DNA of 64,000 bases from CALLCD01 sp039196965 (GCA_039196965.1 JBCCUK010000002.1:132885-196884), one strand, 5' to 3'. Positions 8,129-16,290 are shown, numbered from the stretch's first letter. The notes: generated from the letters alone by a model not told the origin. Program-made: numbers and translations.

Positions 8129-8148
8129 AATGTATAAAATTGGACATT
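8129..8148. promoter_or_regulatory. Imperfect dyad, candidate CRP/FNR-type operator, copy 1
   Basis: Twenty bases fitting the symmetrical pattern AATGTNNAANNTTNNACATT, placed between the divergent crp-like and hydroxylase genes. The identical site, inverted, occurs at 12953-12972. Its size and symmetry suit a CRP/FNR dimer, although it is not the E. coli CRP or FNR consensus. The link to this regulator is an inference. Confidence 0.55.
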
Positions 8149-8214
8149 CATGCGCAAGCGCTGCTGATACAGATGAACCAAAATGAAGACAAAACGCGCT
8201 TTGGGAGAGATGAG

Positions 8215-9036
8215 ATGAAGTCAGAAGTTTCCGTCATTTTGGGAATATTCGTTGGGTTCATTCTGGTCGAGATCCTGTTTACCGGATTCTTCAAGAAACC
8301 CGGTCAAAAGCAATCGGATGGGATTGTTGAGCTTATCTCGACAGGTGTGCTGACACTGATCACGCAGCCACTCGTTGCCGCTGGTGGGTTTGCTGTCGCC
8401 GCTTTTCTGGTGCCTGGTGCGGCAGACATTTTAAAAGGGTGGCATTTTCTGGCTGTCTTCGGGCTATTTCTGATCTTTGATGATCTCACCCAATACTGGT
8501 GGCACCGTCTTTCTCATACACTGCCCTGGCTCTACAAATTGCACCGCCCACACCACAATGCGGAATACCTGTCGATCCGCATCGTTTATCGCAACAACAT
8601 ATTTTACTACGCATTGATGCCGGGCCTCTGGCTTTCAGGCGCGCTGATCTATCTCGGGGGTGGCTGGGTCTACGCTGTCTATTTGGTCATCAAAATGTCG
8701 GTGATTTTTGGGGCGCATTCCGATGTTCGCTGGGACGAGCCGCTTTACAAAATCAAATGGCTATCGCCCGTTATGTGGGTTGTCGAGCGGACGATCTCCA
8801 CGCCCGCGACACACAGCGCACACCATGGCAAGCATGCCGCCGACGGCGTGACGAACTATCATGGCAACTATGGCAATCTCCTCTTCTTCTGGGACGTTTT
8901 ATTCGGCACCGCAAAAATTACGCGTCGGTATCCGGAGAAGATCGGTGTTGAGAATCTTCCCGAAACCAGCGTTGCCGAGCAATTGATCTGGCCGCTCGCA
9001 AGGGTGCCCAAAACTGCATCTGCTTCAGCCGAGTGA
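8215..9036 (+). CDS. Sterol desaturase / fatty acid hydroxylase superfamily protein
   Basis: 273-residue integral membrane di-iron enzyme. The start at 8215 is chosen because GGGAGA lies 6 bases upstream. An earlier ATG at 8173 would add a polar extension. The three histidine clusters of the superfamily are present: HRLSH within WWHRLSH, HRPHH, and HSAHH near the C-terminus. Hydrophobic segments flank them (ILGIFVGFILVEILF, LAVFGLFLIFDDL, FYYALMPGLWLSGALIYL). The superfamily hydroxylates or desaturates lipids such as sterols, fatty acids, carotenoids and alkylglycerols. The substrate here is unknown. The neighbouring flavin monooxygenase, SDR and DUF1254 genes suggest lipid or hydrophobic-compound oxidation. 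Confidence 0.82.
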   Translation: MKSEVSVILGIFVGFILVEILFTGFFKKPGQKQSDGIVELISTGVLTLITQPLVAAGGFAVAAFLVPGAADILKGWHFLAVFGLFLIFDDLTQYWWHRLSHTLPWLYKLHRPHHNAEYLSIRIVYRNNIFYYALMPGLWLSGALIYLGGGWVYAVYLVIKMSVIFGAHSDVRWDEPLYKIKWLSPVMWVVERTISTPATHSAHHGKHAADGVTNYHGNYGNLLFFWDVLFGTAKITRRYPEKIGVENLPETSVAEQLIWPLARVPKTASASAE

Positions 9037-9129
9037 AGATATGCTGAGCGTCCCGTATCTGGGAGGTTCGCCGCGTGCGGCAATCGCATGCGTGCTTAAT
9101 CTGAAGGCATTCGCCAGTACACCAAGCTT

Positions 9130-10527
9130 CTAGCCCGTTCGCGTGATGGGCGGCGGTGTCCAAAGCTCATCTAGGACGCGCTGCTGGGGAAGGTATGTCC
9201 GAAAAACGCATTTGAAGGCCACATCGGGCGTCGGCATCCAAACATGTGTGGCATCGCGTGGCCGTTCGCGTTGAAACGCCAAAACAATTGATCCATCCGG
9301 CTGATATATCAGACCGTTATTATGGGAGTTTATGGCGTATCTGTTCAGTTCGTTCTCATAGAAGTAGAACCGCTGGTCCGGAGAGATCGCGTACATGCTG
9401 AGCGACCAAAAGGCGTCGGCGGGCACGCCCTCTACCGGTATCACCATTTCATAGGATGTGTTGCCTTCAAGCGGCGCGCCGGTGGCATCAGTTGAGCTTC
9501 TGAAATAAATCGCTTCCTCGGCAGTGAGAGCGCCAAATCCGGTCAGGGCCGTTCCGGCGCGAACTTCGTCGTTGGTCCCATAATTACCCAGAATGAGCGG
9601 CGGTTTACTCCAACCTGTTTCGGTCTTTTCGAGTGCTTCAATCTGCGCCGATATCCGGCTCTCGACCTGTTCCACCGCGCCCGTCCAGACACGTTTTTTA
9701 AGTGCTGAAAGACGCTCAAAAGCGTCCAGTTCACCGGGTAAAATGCCAAAGTCTTCGAACTGGGAGGCGCGCGCGGTGTGAGGTGCGACGGAGTTTCGTC
9801 CCAGAATTTCATTTGTCAGAGCCAGGAAGTTCTTTGCATCCGGTCGCTCTGATGGCCGGATCAGAAAAGGCTTTGCAATGGCACTGCGGTTTACAGGGCG
9901 GACGCTGATTTGCGACTGGACGGATCGAGCATCCTCAAGGTCTTGCGTCCCAGCGACAAATACACGTCCCAACATCCAAACATCGTTTGATTGAAGCCTA
10001 ATCGGTTCAATGCCCTCTGGAACATCCACAGACTGTCCCGGTCCGATGATCCAGAACCGCCCACCGCGTCCTGCCGTTGCTCTGGACCCGATATAGGCGA
10101 CCTGATCGTTAAAGGGGTCCATGAACGCTACTGAAACGTATCTGTCTTGTGACTCCGGCGCAAAAAGCTCAATCGGTCCAACCGAGAGGTCGAGCACCGC
10201 CGAGGTGTATAGCGTGTCATTATTGGGGGTTGTTACCGCGCGGGACGACGGATCGCTTAGCTCGCGAACATGGAGCTCGCGATTGATTAATGGTTCGCCA
10301 TTCCAGTCAGGATACTGCACTTTGACCCGCTCTGGATCGAAAAGTCCATTTCCCGAAACTTGCCCGGAGAGAATCTGAATTCTGCTGGCAAATTCATGGG
10401 GTCCAAAGGCGTAGAGCAAGGGCGCGCGGATATCGCTTGCAAGGGAGGAAACGCGATATAGTTCGGCTCCCCCCACCAGGGCAGCGAAAGCGCCTCCGCC
10501 AACCAAAACTGATCGTCTCGAAATCAT
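9130..10527 (-). CDS. DUF1254/DUF1214 domain protein, exported
   Basis: 465-residue protein. The ATG at 10525-10527 gives MISRRSVLVGGGAFAALVGG, a twin-arginine-like or Sec signal. The body matches the DUF1254 (N-terminal) plus DUF1214 (C-terminal) arrangement: a TTPNNDTLYTSAVLDLS block near residue 105, YVSVAFMDPFND, GNYGTNDEVRAG, then the closing VPADAFWSLSMYA and NELNRYAINSHN segments with FQRERP. The molecular function of the family is not established. It often occurs beside oxidoreductases. This is the last gene of the FMO-SDR-DUF1254 operon, 19 bases after the SDR stop. Confidence 0.82.
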   Translation of the reverse strand: MISRRSVLVGGGAFAALVGGAELYRVSSLASDIRAPLLYAFGPHEFASRIQILSGQVSGNGLFDPERVKVQYPDWNGEPLINRELHVRELSDPSSRAVTTPNNDTLYTSAVLDLSVGPIELFAPESQDRYVSVAFMDPFNDQVAYIGSRATAGRGGRFWIIGPGQSVDVPEGIEPIRLQSNDVWMLGRVFVAGTQDLEDARSVQSQISVRPVNRSAIAKPFLIRPSERPDAKNFLALTNEILGRNSVAPHTARASQFEDFGILPGELDAFERLSALKKRVWTGAVEQVESRISAQIEALEKTETGWSKPPLILGNYGTNDEVRAGTALTGFGALTAEEAIYFRSSTDATGAPLEGNTSYEMVIPVEGVPADAFWSLSMYAISPDQRFYFYENELNRYAINSHNNGLIYQPDGSIVLAFQRERPRDATHVWMPTPDVAFKCVFRTYLPQQRVLDELWTPPPITRTG

Positions 10528-10546
10528 TGGATGAGTCTCCCTGTCT

Positions 10547-11401
10547 CTATGTGTCGGCGACAAGTTCGCGCTGCATTCGCCTGTTCAGAATTTTCAGATA
10601 TCCTGTCGGAAAAATGCGGACGATTTTGTCGAGGAGTTTTGCTTGTCGTGTAATGACGATCCGGTTTTTGCCGCCTGCCACTCCGCGTAAAATGTCGAGA
10701 GCGGCCTTGTCGGCTGGATAGGTCAGAAGCTTTTTCTCGTAGAGTTCAAGTTGTCTCTCACGAAGCGCTTGCACGTCCGGCGTTTTATCTGATGGCTCGT
10801 CACTATTGGCTCTCGCAATATTGGTTTTGATGCCGCCTGGGTGGACACAAACAATCTGGATGGGGTGATCGTGCAGAAGGGCATCTGCTCGCAAGGCTTC
10901 GGTTAGACCGCGAACGCCAAATTTCGTGGCGCAATAGATCGGCAATCCAGGCATGCCGGCAAATCCGTTGAGGCTTGAGATATTGATCAGCTTGCCGTCG
11001 CCGGATGTCTGAAGGCGTGGTAAGAATGCCCTCGATCCATGCAACACTCCAAGCAGATTAATATCGATCACGCGCTGAATAAGCGCCTCGGACATTTCGG
11101 TAAGCTCTCCCTTTCCGGAAATCCCTGCATTATTGTAGAGCTGGTGCACGCGGCCAAAATGGGCCTCAACTTTCTCCGCGTATTTGTAGATCGACGCATG
11201 GTCTGCGACATCCAAGCGCGTGGCGTGAACCTCTGCGCCAAGGTTTATCGCATCTTGCTTGGTCTCGGCTAGCTGGTTCTCATCAATGTCGGACAAGGCG
11301 AGATTGGCTCCACACCGCGCCAGTGCGAGTGCTAATTCTCGGCCGATACCCCCTGCAGCGCCTGTAACAACGCAGGTTTTGCCTTCGAAAACGTGTCTCA
11401 T
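10547..11401 (-). CDS. Short-chain dehydrogenase/reductase
   Basis: 284-residue classical SDR. The start at 11401 puts the nucleotide-binding motif TGAAGGIG near residue 15. NNAG appears at NNAGISG, and the catalytic tetrad includes Ser in NISSLNG and the YxxxK motif YCATK. The ATG overlaps the stop of the flavin monooxygenase gene (ATGA), so the two are translationally coupled. The longer reading back to 11524 is not favoured. It is expected to oxidise an alcohol or reduce a carbonyl with NAD(P), perhaps acting on the product of the monooxygenase. The substrate is unknown. Confidence 0.85.
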   Translation of the reverse strand: MRHVFEGKTCVVTGAAGGIGRELALALARCGANLALSDIDENQLAETKQDAINLGAEVHATRLDVADHASIYKYAEKVEAHFGRVHQLYNNAGISGKGELTEMSEALIQRVIDINLLGVLHGSRAFLPRLQTSGDGKLINISSLNGFAGMPGLPIYCATKFGVRGLTEALRADALLHDHPIQIVCVHPGGIKTNIARANSDEPSDKTPDVQALRERQLELYEKKLLTYPADKAALDILRGVAGGKNRIVITRQAKLLDKIVRIFPTGYLKILNRRMQRELVADT

Positions 11402-12894
11402 GCGGCTTCCGCCTCTGTGGTCGGCTTCGCACGTCCGGGAGTGCGCAATGTGAGGGCGGGATCGAGCACAGGCCGTTTCTTGAGCGATCCACGATCCGCC
11501 ATGTAATTCAGCGTCATTTCCCAAGGGTATCCCTCGCCTTGCTTAGGAAGCTCGTCCAGAGCGCGAAGCACATAGCCTGCTTTGAAATCAAGAAGGGGCC
11601 TTGTTTGCGCCACCTCGCCAGGAGCGACTGGCACACAAATGGATTGACGTTCGACGTCCATGGCCTTGATCAGATCACATAGATACCGGCACAGAATATC
11701 GACTTTTAGCGTCCAAGATGAATTTGTGTAGCCGATAGCAAATGCGAAGTTCGGCACATCGCTCAGCATCATACCGCGGAACACCAGTGATGACGGGATG
11801 TCCACGATCTCGCCGTCAACATGCAACGGAATGTTGCCAAGCATTTTCAGCTTCAATCCGGTTGCTACGATCACGGTATCCGCTAGCACCAGCTCACCGG
11901 ATTTCATTCGCACGCCATTCGCTTCAAGCTGATCAATCTCACCGGTCTCGATCGTTGCATTGCCATTCCTTATGGCGTCAAAAAAGTCACCATCTGGCGC
12001 AGCACATAGGCGTTGATCCCAAGGGTTATAAGGCGGGCTAAAGTGCGTATCGACGGCGTAGTTATCGGGCAGAAGCTTTGTGTTCGCCTTACGAATTAAG
12101 CGCCGTGCACGCTCCGGAAACCGCTGACAGAAGAGATAAAAGTAGCGCTGCACACGCGTATTCTTCCAGCGCATAATCGCATGTATCGTTTTGGCGGGTA
12201 AAAAGGCCTTCAGGAATTTTGCGAGACCATCCTGTTTGGGACGCGCCAGGACATAACTCGGTGTGCGCTGGATTTGCGTCACATGTTCCGCTGTTTCTGC
12301 CATTTCGGGAAGGAGCGTTATGGCTGTTGCACCGCTGCCGATAATCGCAACGCGTTTGCCGGCATACTCATAATTTTCCGGCCAGAATTGCGGGTGAATG
12401 AGGTCGCCGGCAAAGCTGCTTTCGCCTGGAAATTCAGGCCGAAACGCTTCCTCATAATCATAGTAGCCGGTTGCCGAGAACACCCAGCGGCACTTGGCGT
12501 GGATCAGACCCGATGGACCTTGAACAACCAGGGTCCAGAGACCGATATCACTGTCCCAGTTGGCGCTAACCACGCGGTGCCGATACTTGATTTTGTCCGT
12601 GACGCCATATTCATCGGCAGTCTCGCGAAGATAGTCCATGATTTCGCTTGCCGATGCGATCGAATTCGGGCTCGCCCAGGGTTTGAAATCATAAGAGAAG
12701 GTATAAAGGTCTGAGTCTGAGCGTATTCCCGGATACTTAAACAGATCCCAGGTCCCACCGAGATCGTCACGCGCCTCGACAATTGCCCATGTTTTTTCAG
12801 GTAGCTCTCGGGATAAATGGCAGGCGCAGCCGATGCCCGAAATGCCTGCGCCGATGATCAAAACATCCAATATGTCTGTGTCGAGCCTCGACAT
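11398..12894 (-). CDS. Flavin-containing monooxygenase (FMO / Baeyer-Villiger type)
   Basis: 498-residue FAD and NADPH dependent monooxygenase. The FAD-binding GAGISGIG sits at about residues 15-22 and a second dinucleotide motif (IIGSGATA) near residue 187. Between them come WDLFKYPGIRSDSD and FSATGYYDYEE, typical of the class B flavin monooxygenases that include cyclohexanone-type Baeyer-Villiger enzymes and FMOs. The YPGIRSD form occurs in many actinobacterial and marine family members annotated as FMO. It is the first gene of a three-gene operon. The dyad at 12953-12972 lies 59-78 bases upstream, suggesting control by the CRP/FNR-like regulator. The true substrate is unknown. Confidence 0.87.
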   Translation of the reverse strand: MSRLDTDILDVLIIGAGISGIGCACHLSRELPEKTWAIVEARDDLGGTWDLFKYPGIRSDSDLYTFSYDFKPWASPNSIASASEIMDYLRETADEYGVTDKIKYRHRVVSANWDSDIGLWTLVVQGPSGLIHAKCRWVFSATGYYDYEEAFRPEFPGESSFAGDLIHPQFWPENYEYAGKRVAIIGSGATAITLLPEMAETAEHVTQIQRTPSYVLARPKQDGLAKFLKAFLPAKTIHAIMRWKNTRVQRYFYLFCQRFPERARRLIRKANTKLLPDNYAVDTHFSPPYNPWDQRLCAAPDGDFFDAIRNGNATIETGEIDQLEANGVRMKSGELVLADTVIVATGLKLKMLGNIPLHVDGEIVDIPSSLVFRGMMLSDVPNFAFAIGYTNSSWTLKVDILCRYLCDLIKAMDVERQSICVPVAPGEVAQTRPLLDFKAGYVLRALDELPKQGEGYPWEMTLNYMADRGSLKKRPVLDPALTLRTPGRAKPTTEAEAA

Positions 12895-12952
12895 ATTTCA
12901 AATTCTCCGTCGCTAAATTTGAACTCCCTCCTATCAGCGCCGCCTGCGCATG

Positions 12953-12972
12953 AATGTCCAATTTTATACATT
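12953..12972. promoter_or_regulatory. Imperfect dyad, candidate CRP/FNR-type operator, copy 2
   Basis: Exact inverted copy of the 20-base dyad at 8129-8148, together with adjoining bases (GCGCATG side). It sits upstream of the monooxygenase operon and in front of the truncated crp copy. It may be the operator of the monooxygenase operon. Confidence 0.55.
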
Positions 12973-12978
12973 CTGAGA

Positions 12979-13149
12979 ATACTGGATCTCTTTAGCGCAA
13001 ATACGCCGATCTTCGTGGGCAGGCTTCCCGAGATGCTGGGTGAAGAAATTATGCGCGCAGGAACAATCAAGACCCATGCTGATGGTCAGCTGATCCAAAA
13101 TCGCGTTGGTGCGAAGTGTGAGATCTCAATTTTCAAATCAGACGACTAA
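12979..13149 (+). pseudogene. Truncated copy of the CRP/FNR regulator gene
   Basis: Reads LDLFSANTPIF, then EIMRAGTIKTHADGQLIQNR, which by eye matches the first 51 residues of the regulator at 7445-8122 at 32 positions. The start codon is ATA where the intact gene has ATG. Similarity ends abruptly near 13131, after which a few unrelated codons lead to a stop. The matching upstream dyad shows that the promoter region was copied too. No DNA-binding domain remains, so this is a non-functional remnant. Confidence 0.85.
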
Positions 13150-13214
13150 GCAACCGTTGGCATTTCGCTGGCTCATGATCATTTTGACAATGAGTAATTT
13201 AGAATGACGTGTGT

Positions 13215-13368
13215 CTTAAACTCGTCCCACAACGGCCTCTGACGGCAACCGTCTCCATGACTTCTATTGGCGAGTTTTCGCCGTCGACGATCACTCGAGC
13301 TTTGGTCTGCGAAGCGTGCAAAAGCTGCTGTTAGAAACAGTTGCCGATGGGTCGTAAACTGGCCCGTT
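13215..13368 (+). repeat. Intergenic repeat copy C (direct match to 2638-2791)
   Basis: Gapless match to repeat A, including the identical 57-base core at 13268-13324. It ends exactly at the apaG stop codon, just as copy A begins at the AraC stop. The 217 bases between the crp remnant and apaG contain this repeat and no gene that I can see. Confidence 0.85.
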
Positions 13369-13771
13369 AGCTCGGCTGGCGTTTTTCGTGGGGGCTGTCG
13401 AGGGAGAAGGTAGGGATGGTAGCTGTTAGCGTTGAGCCATCTGCATCCACAAGATCATAACAACCGCCCATCATGCCTGACGGGGTAGAGAGGGGCGCAC
13501 CTGATGTATAGCGGAAGGTCTGACCTGGCTTCAACGTAGGCTGCTGGCCGACCACGCCTTCGCCATCCACGGTCTGCGTCTGGCCCATGGCATCAACGAT
13601 TTGCCAGTGGCGCTGAACAAGCTGCCAGGTACGTTCCGAAGCGTTTTCAACTTCAATCTGATAGGCCCAGACGAAGCGGTTTTCAGCCGGTTTTGACTCC
13701 GATGCGAGCCAAGTCGGGCGGACGCGGACGATAATCCCGTCCGTGGTCGCTTCGTATGGGAAGGTCGTCAT
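13367..13771 (-). CDS. apaG: ApaG domain protein
   Basis: 134-residue ApaG (DUF525) protein with an immunoglobulin-like fold. Landmarks are the N-terminal TDGIIVRVRPTWL, the WAYQIEVEN strand, RHWQIVDA, GEGVVGQQPTLKPGQTFRYTSG and GMMGGCYDLV. ApaG is widespread in proteobacteria. It has been linked to Mg/Co efflux phenotypes and to nucleotide binding, but its role is not settled. The gene lies 12 bases downstream of metZ on the same strand, a pairing seen in alphaproteobacteria, so the two are probably co-transcribed. Confidence 0.92.
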   Translation of the reverse strand: MTTFPYEATTDGIIVRVRPTWLASESKPAENRFVWAYQIEVENASERTWQLVQRHWQIVDAMGQTQTVDGEGVVGQQPTLKPGQTFRYTSGAPLSTPSGMMGGCYDLVDADGSTLTATIPTFSLDSPHEKRQPS

Positions 13772-13783
13772 CGCTGCGACACC

Positions 13784-14986
13784 TCAGATCGCGCTCAAGG
13801 CGTTTATGAGATCGGCCTCAAGATCATCGACGTCTTCAAGGCCGACCGAGAGGCGCACCCAGCTCTGATCGAGACCCATGGCGGCCTGCTCCTCATCGGT
13901 GAGGGCGCGGTGGGTGGTCGTGCAGGGATGGCAGGCGAGTGACTTTGAGTCGCCGAGATTGTTGCAGATGTCCACGATCTGGAGGGCATTCAGAAAGCGG
14001 AAGGCTTCCTTCTGCCCGCCTTTGACGGAGAGCGCCAGCATCGTGCCGCCGCTCGACATCTGGCGAATATGGACGGCGTGGTGCGGGTGGTCGGCGCGGC
14101 CCGGATAACGGACGGCCTGCACGTTTGGATGCGCGGCGATGGCGTCGGCAAGGCGGGCGGCACTGGCGCTCGCAGCATTCACGCGCAGCTCCAGCGTCTC
14201 GATGCCTTTCAGGATAACCCAGGCATTGAAGGGGGCGGCGGCTGGCCCTGTATGGCGAAGATAGGGGTCGTAGACCTCGACCATGTATTCGTCTTCGCAG
14301 AGGATCGCCCCGGCCATCACACGGCCCTGGCCATCCATATGTTTCGTTGCAGAGTAAACGACCACATCTGCGCCGAGCTCCAGCGGGCGCTGAAGCACAG
14401 GTGTGGCAAAGACATTGTCGACGATCAGGCGTGCACCTGCCTTGCGGCACAGCTCCGCCACGGCGGGGATATCTATCCCGTCGAGCAATGGATTGGCTGG
14501 GCTTTCGATCAGCACCAGCTTTGTCGGCTTCGAGAGGGCTCTTGCCCAGGCGTCCATATCCGCCCCGTCGACAAGTTCCGTATCAACGCCGTACTTCGGC
14601 AGGAGATTGGCGACAATCCACCGGCAGGAGCCGAAAAGCGCCGTCGCCGCCACGACGCGGTCGCCCTGCTCGACGGGCGCGATGACCGCCGAAGAGATCG
14701 CCCCCATGCCGGAGGAGGTGACCCGGCAGGTCTCCGCCCCCTCGATCAAGGCAAGACGCTGTTCCAGCATCTCCACGGTTGGGCTGCCATAGCGCGAATA
14801 GACAAAGCCTTCTTCATCGCCAGTCATCCTTGCCGCGGCCTGCTCGGCGCTGTCATAGGCATAACCGGATGTCAGATAGAGCGCTTCGGAGATTTCGCCG
14901 TGCTGCGAGCGGTTGAGCCCGCCCCGCACTGCTCGGGTTGCCGGTTTCCAGTTCGGTTTGGGGTCTTTTCCTGCCGAATCTGCCAT
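13784..14986 (-). CDS. metZ: O-succinylhomoserine sulfhydrylase
   Basis: 400-residue PLP enzyme of the Cys/Met metabolism family, making homocysteine from an O-acylhomoserine and sulfide in methionine synthesis. The PLP lysine lies in VVYSATKHMDGQGR. Other family features are AVRGGLNRSQHGE at the N-terminus, the YSRYGSPTVEMLEQRLA segment, SGMGAI, and SLGLE-like RLSVGLEDVDDL at the C-terminus. The ATG at 14986 (AAGG upstream) is preferred to the longer reading from 15034. The NRSQHGE and QGR wording favours MetZ over cystathionine gamma-synthase. The gene is divergent from dcd with 61 bases between them. I see no SAM-II riboswitch in that gap. Confidence 0.88.
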   Translation of the reverse strand: MADSAGKDPKPNWKPATRAVRGGLNRSQHGEISEALYLTSGYAYDSAEQAAARMTGDEEGFVYSRYGSPTVEMLEQRLALIEGAETCRVTSSGMGAISSAVIAPVEQGDRVVAATALFGSCRWIVANLLPKYGVDTELVDGADMDAWARALSKPTKLVLIESPANPLLDGIDIPAVAELCRKAGARLIVDNVFATPVLQRPLELGADVVVYSATKHMDGQGRVMAGAILCEDEYMVEVYDPYLRHTGPAAAPFNAWVILKGIETLELRVNAASASAARLADAIAAHPNVQAVRYPGRADHPHHAVHIRQMSSGGTMLALSVKGGQKEAFRFLNALQIVDICNNLGDSKSLACHPCTTTHRALTDEEQAAMGLDQSWVRLSVGLEDVDDLEADLINALSAI

Positions 14987-15047
14987 AGGTGAACCTTCCA
15001 AGATCAAGCCTGAGGTCTTAGGAGTACAGGGCAAGAAGGGTCAAGTC

Positions 15048-16070
15048 ATGGCAGAAGACCGGGGCGTTTTGCCCGATCAGGATATCTCGGAATTATTCAA
15101 GGCCGGAGCGATCCGAAGCCACGATCCGCTGGACGATGATCAGATACAGCCAGCGAGCCTTGATCTGCGCCTCGCCCAGGATGCCTATCGCGTGCGCGCG
15201 AGTTTTCTTCCCGGCCGCGACCGCTCGGTGGCCGATGTGCTGCAAGAGCCGGGCATCGAGATGCACAGGGTCGATCTTACCGCCGAAGGGGCGGTGCTTG
15301 AGACGGGGTGTGTTTATCTGGTGCCGCTTCAGGAAAGCCTGAAACTGCCGGCCGGGATCTCCGCGCGGGCGAACCCGAAAAGCTCCACAGGCCGGATCGA
15401 TGTGTTCACCCGTGTCGTGACCAATAAGGGCCGCGCCTTTGACGATGTTCCGGTGGGTTATTCCGGGCCGCTCTATCTGGAGATAAGTCCTCGTACATTC
15501 TCGATCCTTGCCCGGCCGGGAGACCGGCTTGCCCAGTTGAGATTGCGCCGTGGCAAGCCGGATCTGCTGACCGAGAAGACCGTCAGCGTTGATATGACCG
15601 AGACGGGAGCAAGCCCGATTGGCTGGCGTGCGAAACGCCATTCCGGCGTTGTTGATCTGCGTAAGATCAGGTCGCACGATGTTGCGGAGTATTGGGAGCC
15701 TGTCGTGCCCCATCGAGGGCGGATCGTCCTGAACCCGGACGAGTTCTACATTCTGGCGTCGCGGGAGACGGTGAAGGTTCCGCCCATGCAGGCGGCGGAA
15801 ATGGCTCCGATCGCGCCGGAACTGGGCGAGTTTCGCGCCCATTATGCCGGGTTCTTCGATCCGGGATTTGGCACCAATGTGGGGGGGAGCAAGGCCGTGC
15901 TGGAGGTGCGTTCGCGGGATGTACCCTTTATCCTGGAGGATGGGCAGCCGGTGGCGAAGCTGGTCTATGAGCCCATGATCGGTAAGCCAAAAGCGCTCTA
16001 TGGCAGCGTCGGAAGCAACTATCAGGGGCAGGGGCTGCAACTGTCAAAACACTTCGAGCCTGTTCAATAG
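15048..16070 (+). CDS. dcd: 2'-deoxycytidine 5'-triphosphate deaminase, long alphaproteobacterial form
   Basis: 340-residue protein of the PF06559 type, about twice the length of E. coli Dcd. Both halves carry dUTPase-like trimer-fold signatures: QPASLDLRLAQDAYRVR, SARANPKSSTGRIDVFTRVV and GDRLAQLRL in the first half, then FYILASRETVKVPP, FDPGFG and GQPVAKLVYE in the second. It is expected to deaminate dCTP to dUTP for thymidylate synthesis. The start at 15048 has GAAGGG upstream. The upstream reading from 14913 overlaps metZ and is rejected. The SSTGRID segment contains the catalytic Ser-Arg region of the family. Confidence 0.88.
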   Translation: MAEDRGVLPDQDISELFKAGAIRSHDPLDDDQIQPASLDLRLAQDAYRVRASFLPGRDRSVADVLQEPGIEMHRVDLTAEGAVLETGCVYLVPLQESLKLPAGISARANPKSSTGRIDVFTRVVTNKGRAFDDVPVGYSGPLYLEISPRTFSILARPGDRLAQLRLRRGKPDLLTEKTVSVDMTETGASPIGWRAKRHSGVVDLRKIRSHDVAEYWEPVVPHRGRIVLNPDEFYILASRETVKVPPMQAAEMAPIAPELGEFRAHYAGFFDPGFGTNVGGSKAVLEVRSRDVPFILEDGQPVAKLVYEPMIGKPKALYGSVGSNYQGQGLQLSKHFEPVQ

Positions 16071-16139
16071 CGCTGCTTTTTCTCCCATCTCCGCTTGAAG
16101 CGAGGAGAATGCCGGAGTATCTGGAGCGATCCGAGAAGG

Positions 16140-16216
16140 GCCGCCTTAGCTCAGTTGGTTAGAGCGCTAGATTGTGGATCTAGAGGTCGGTGGTTCGAGA
16201 CCACCAGGCGGTACCA
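16140..16216 (+). tRNA. tRNA-His (anticodon GTG)
   Basis: A complete 77-base cloverleaf with encoded CCA: D stem GCTC/GAGC, anticodon stem CTAGA/TCTAG around TTGTGGA, T stem GGTGG/CCACC with TTCGAGA. The acceptor pairs GCCGCCT with AGGCGGT, so position 1:72 is G:U and the discriminator is A73. Most bacterial tRNA-His have C73 paired with an extra G(-1). The A73/U72 form is the one described for a large group of alphaproteobacteria with a divergent HisRS. Confidence 0.96.
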
Positions 16217-16290
16217 GATTTTTTAAAGACTTTAGTATGGTAGTCGGCGGCATTTAGTCCGCTCATGCTTGTAAATCTGACGGCCACTCA

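Noticed and set aside
14069..14992. 307-codon plus-strand frame opposite metZ
   Set aside because: Antisense shadow. The metZ frame contains the PLP-lysine motif and full-length family similarity.
14987..15047. Possible SAM-II riboswitch before metZ, common in alphaproteobacteria
   Set aside because: The metZ-dcd gap is only 61 bases and shows no SAM-II-like conserved pseudoknot sequence.
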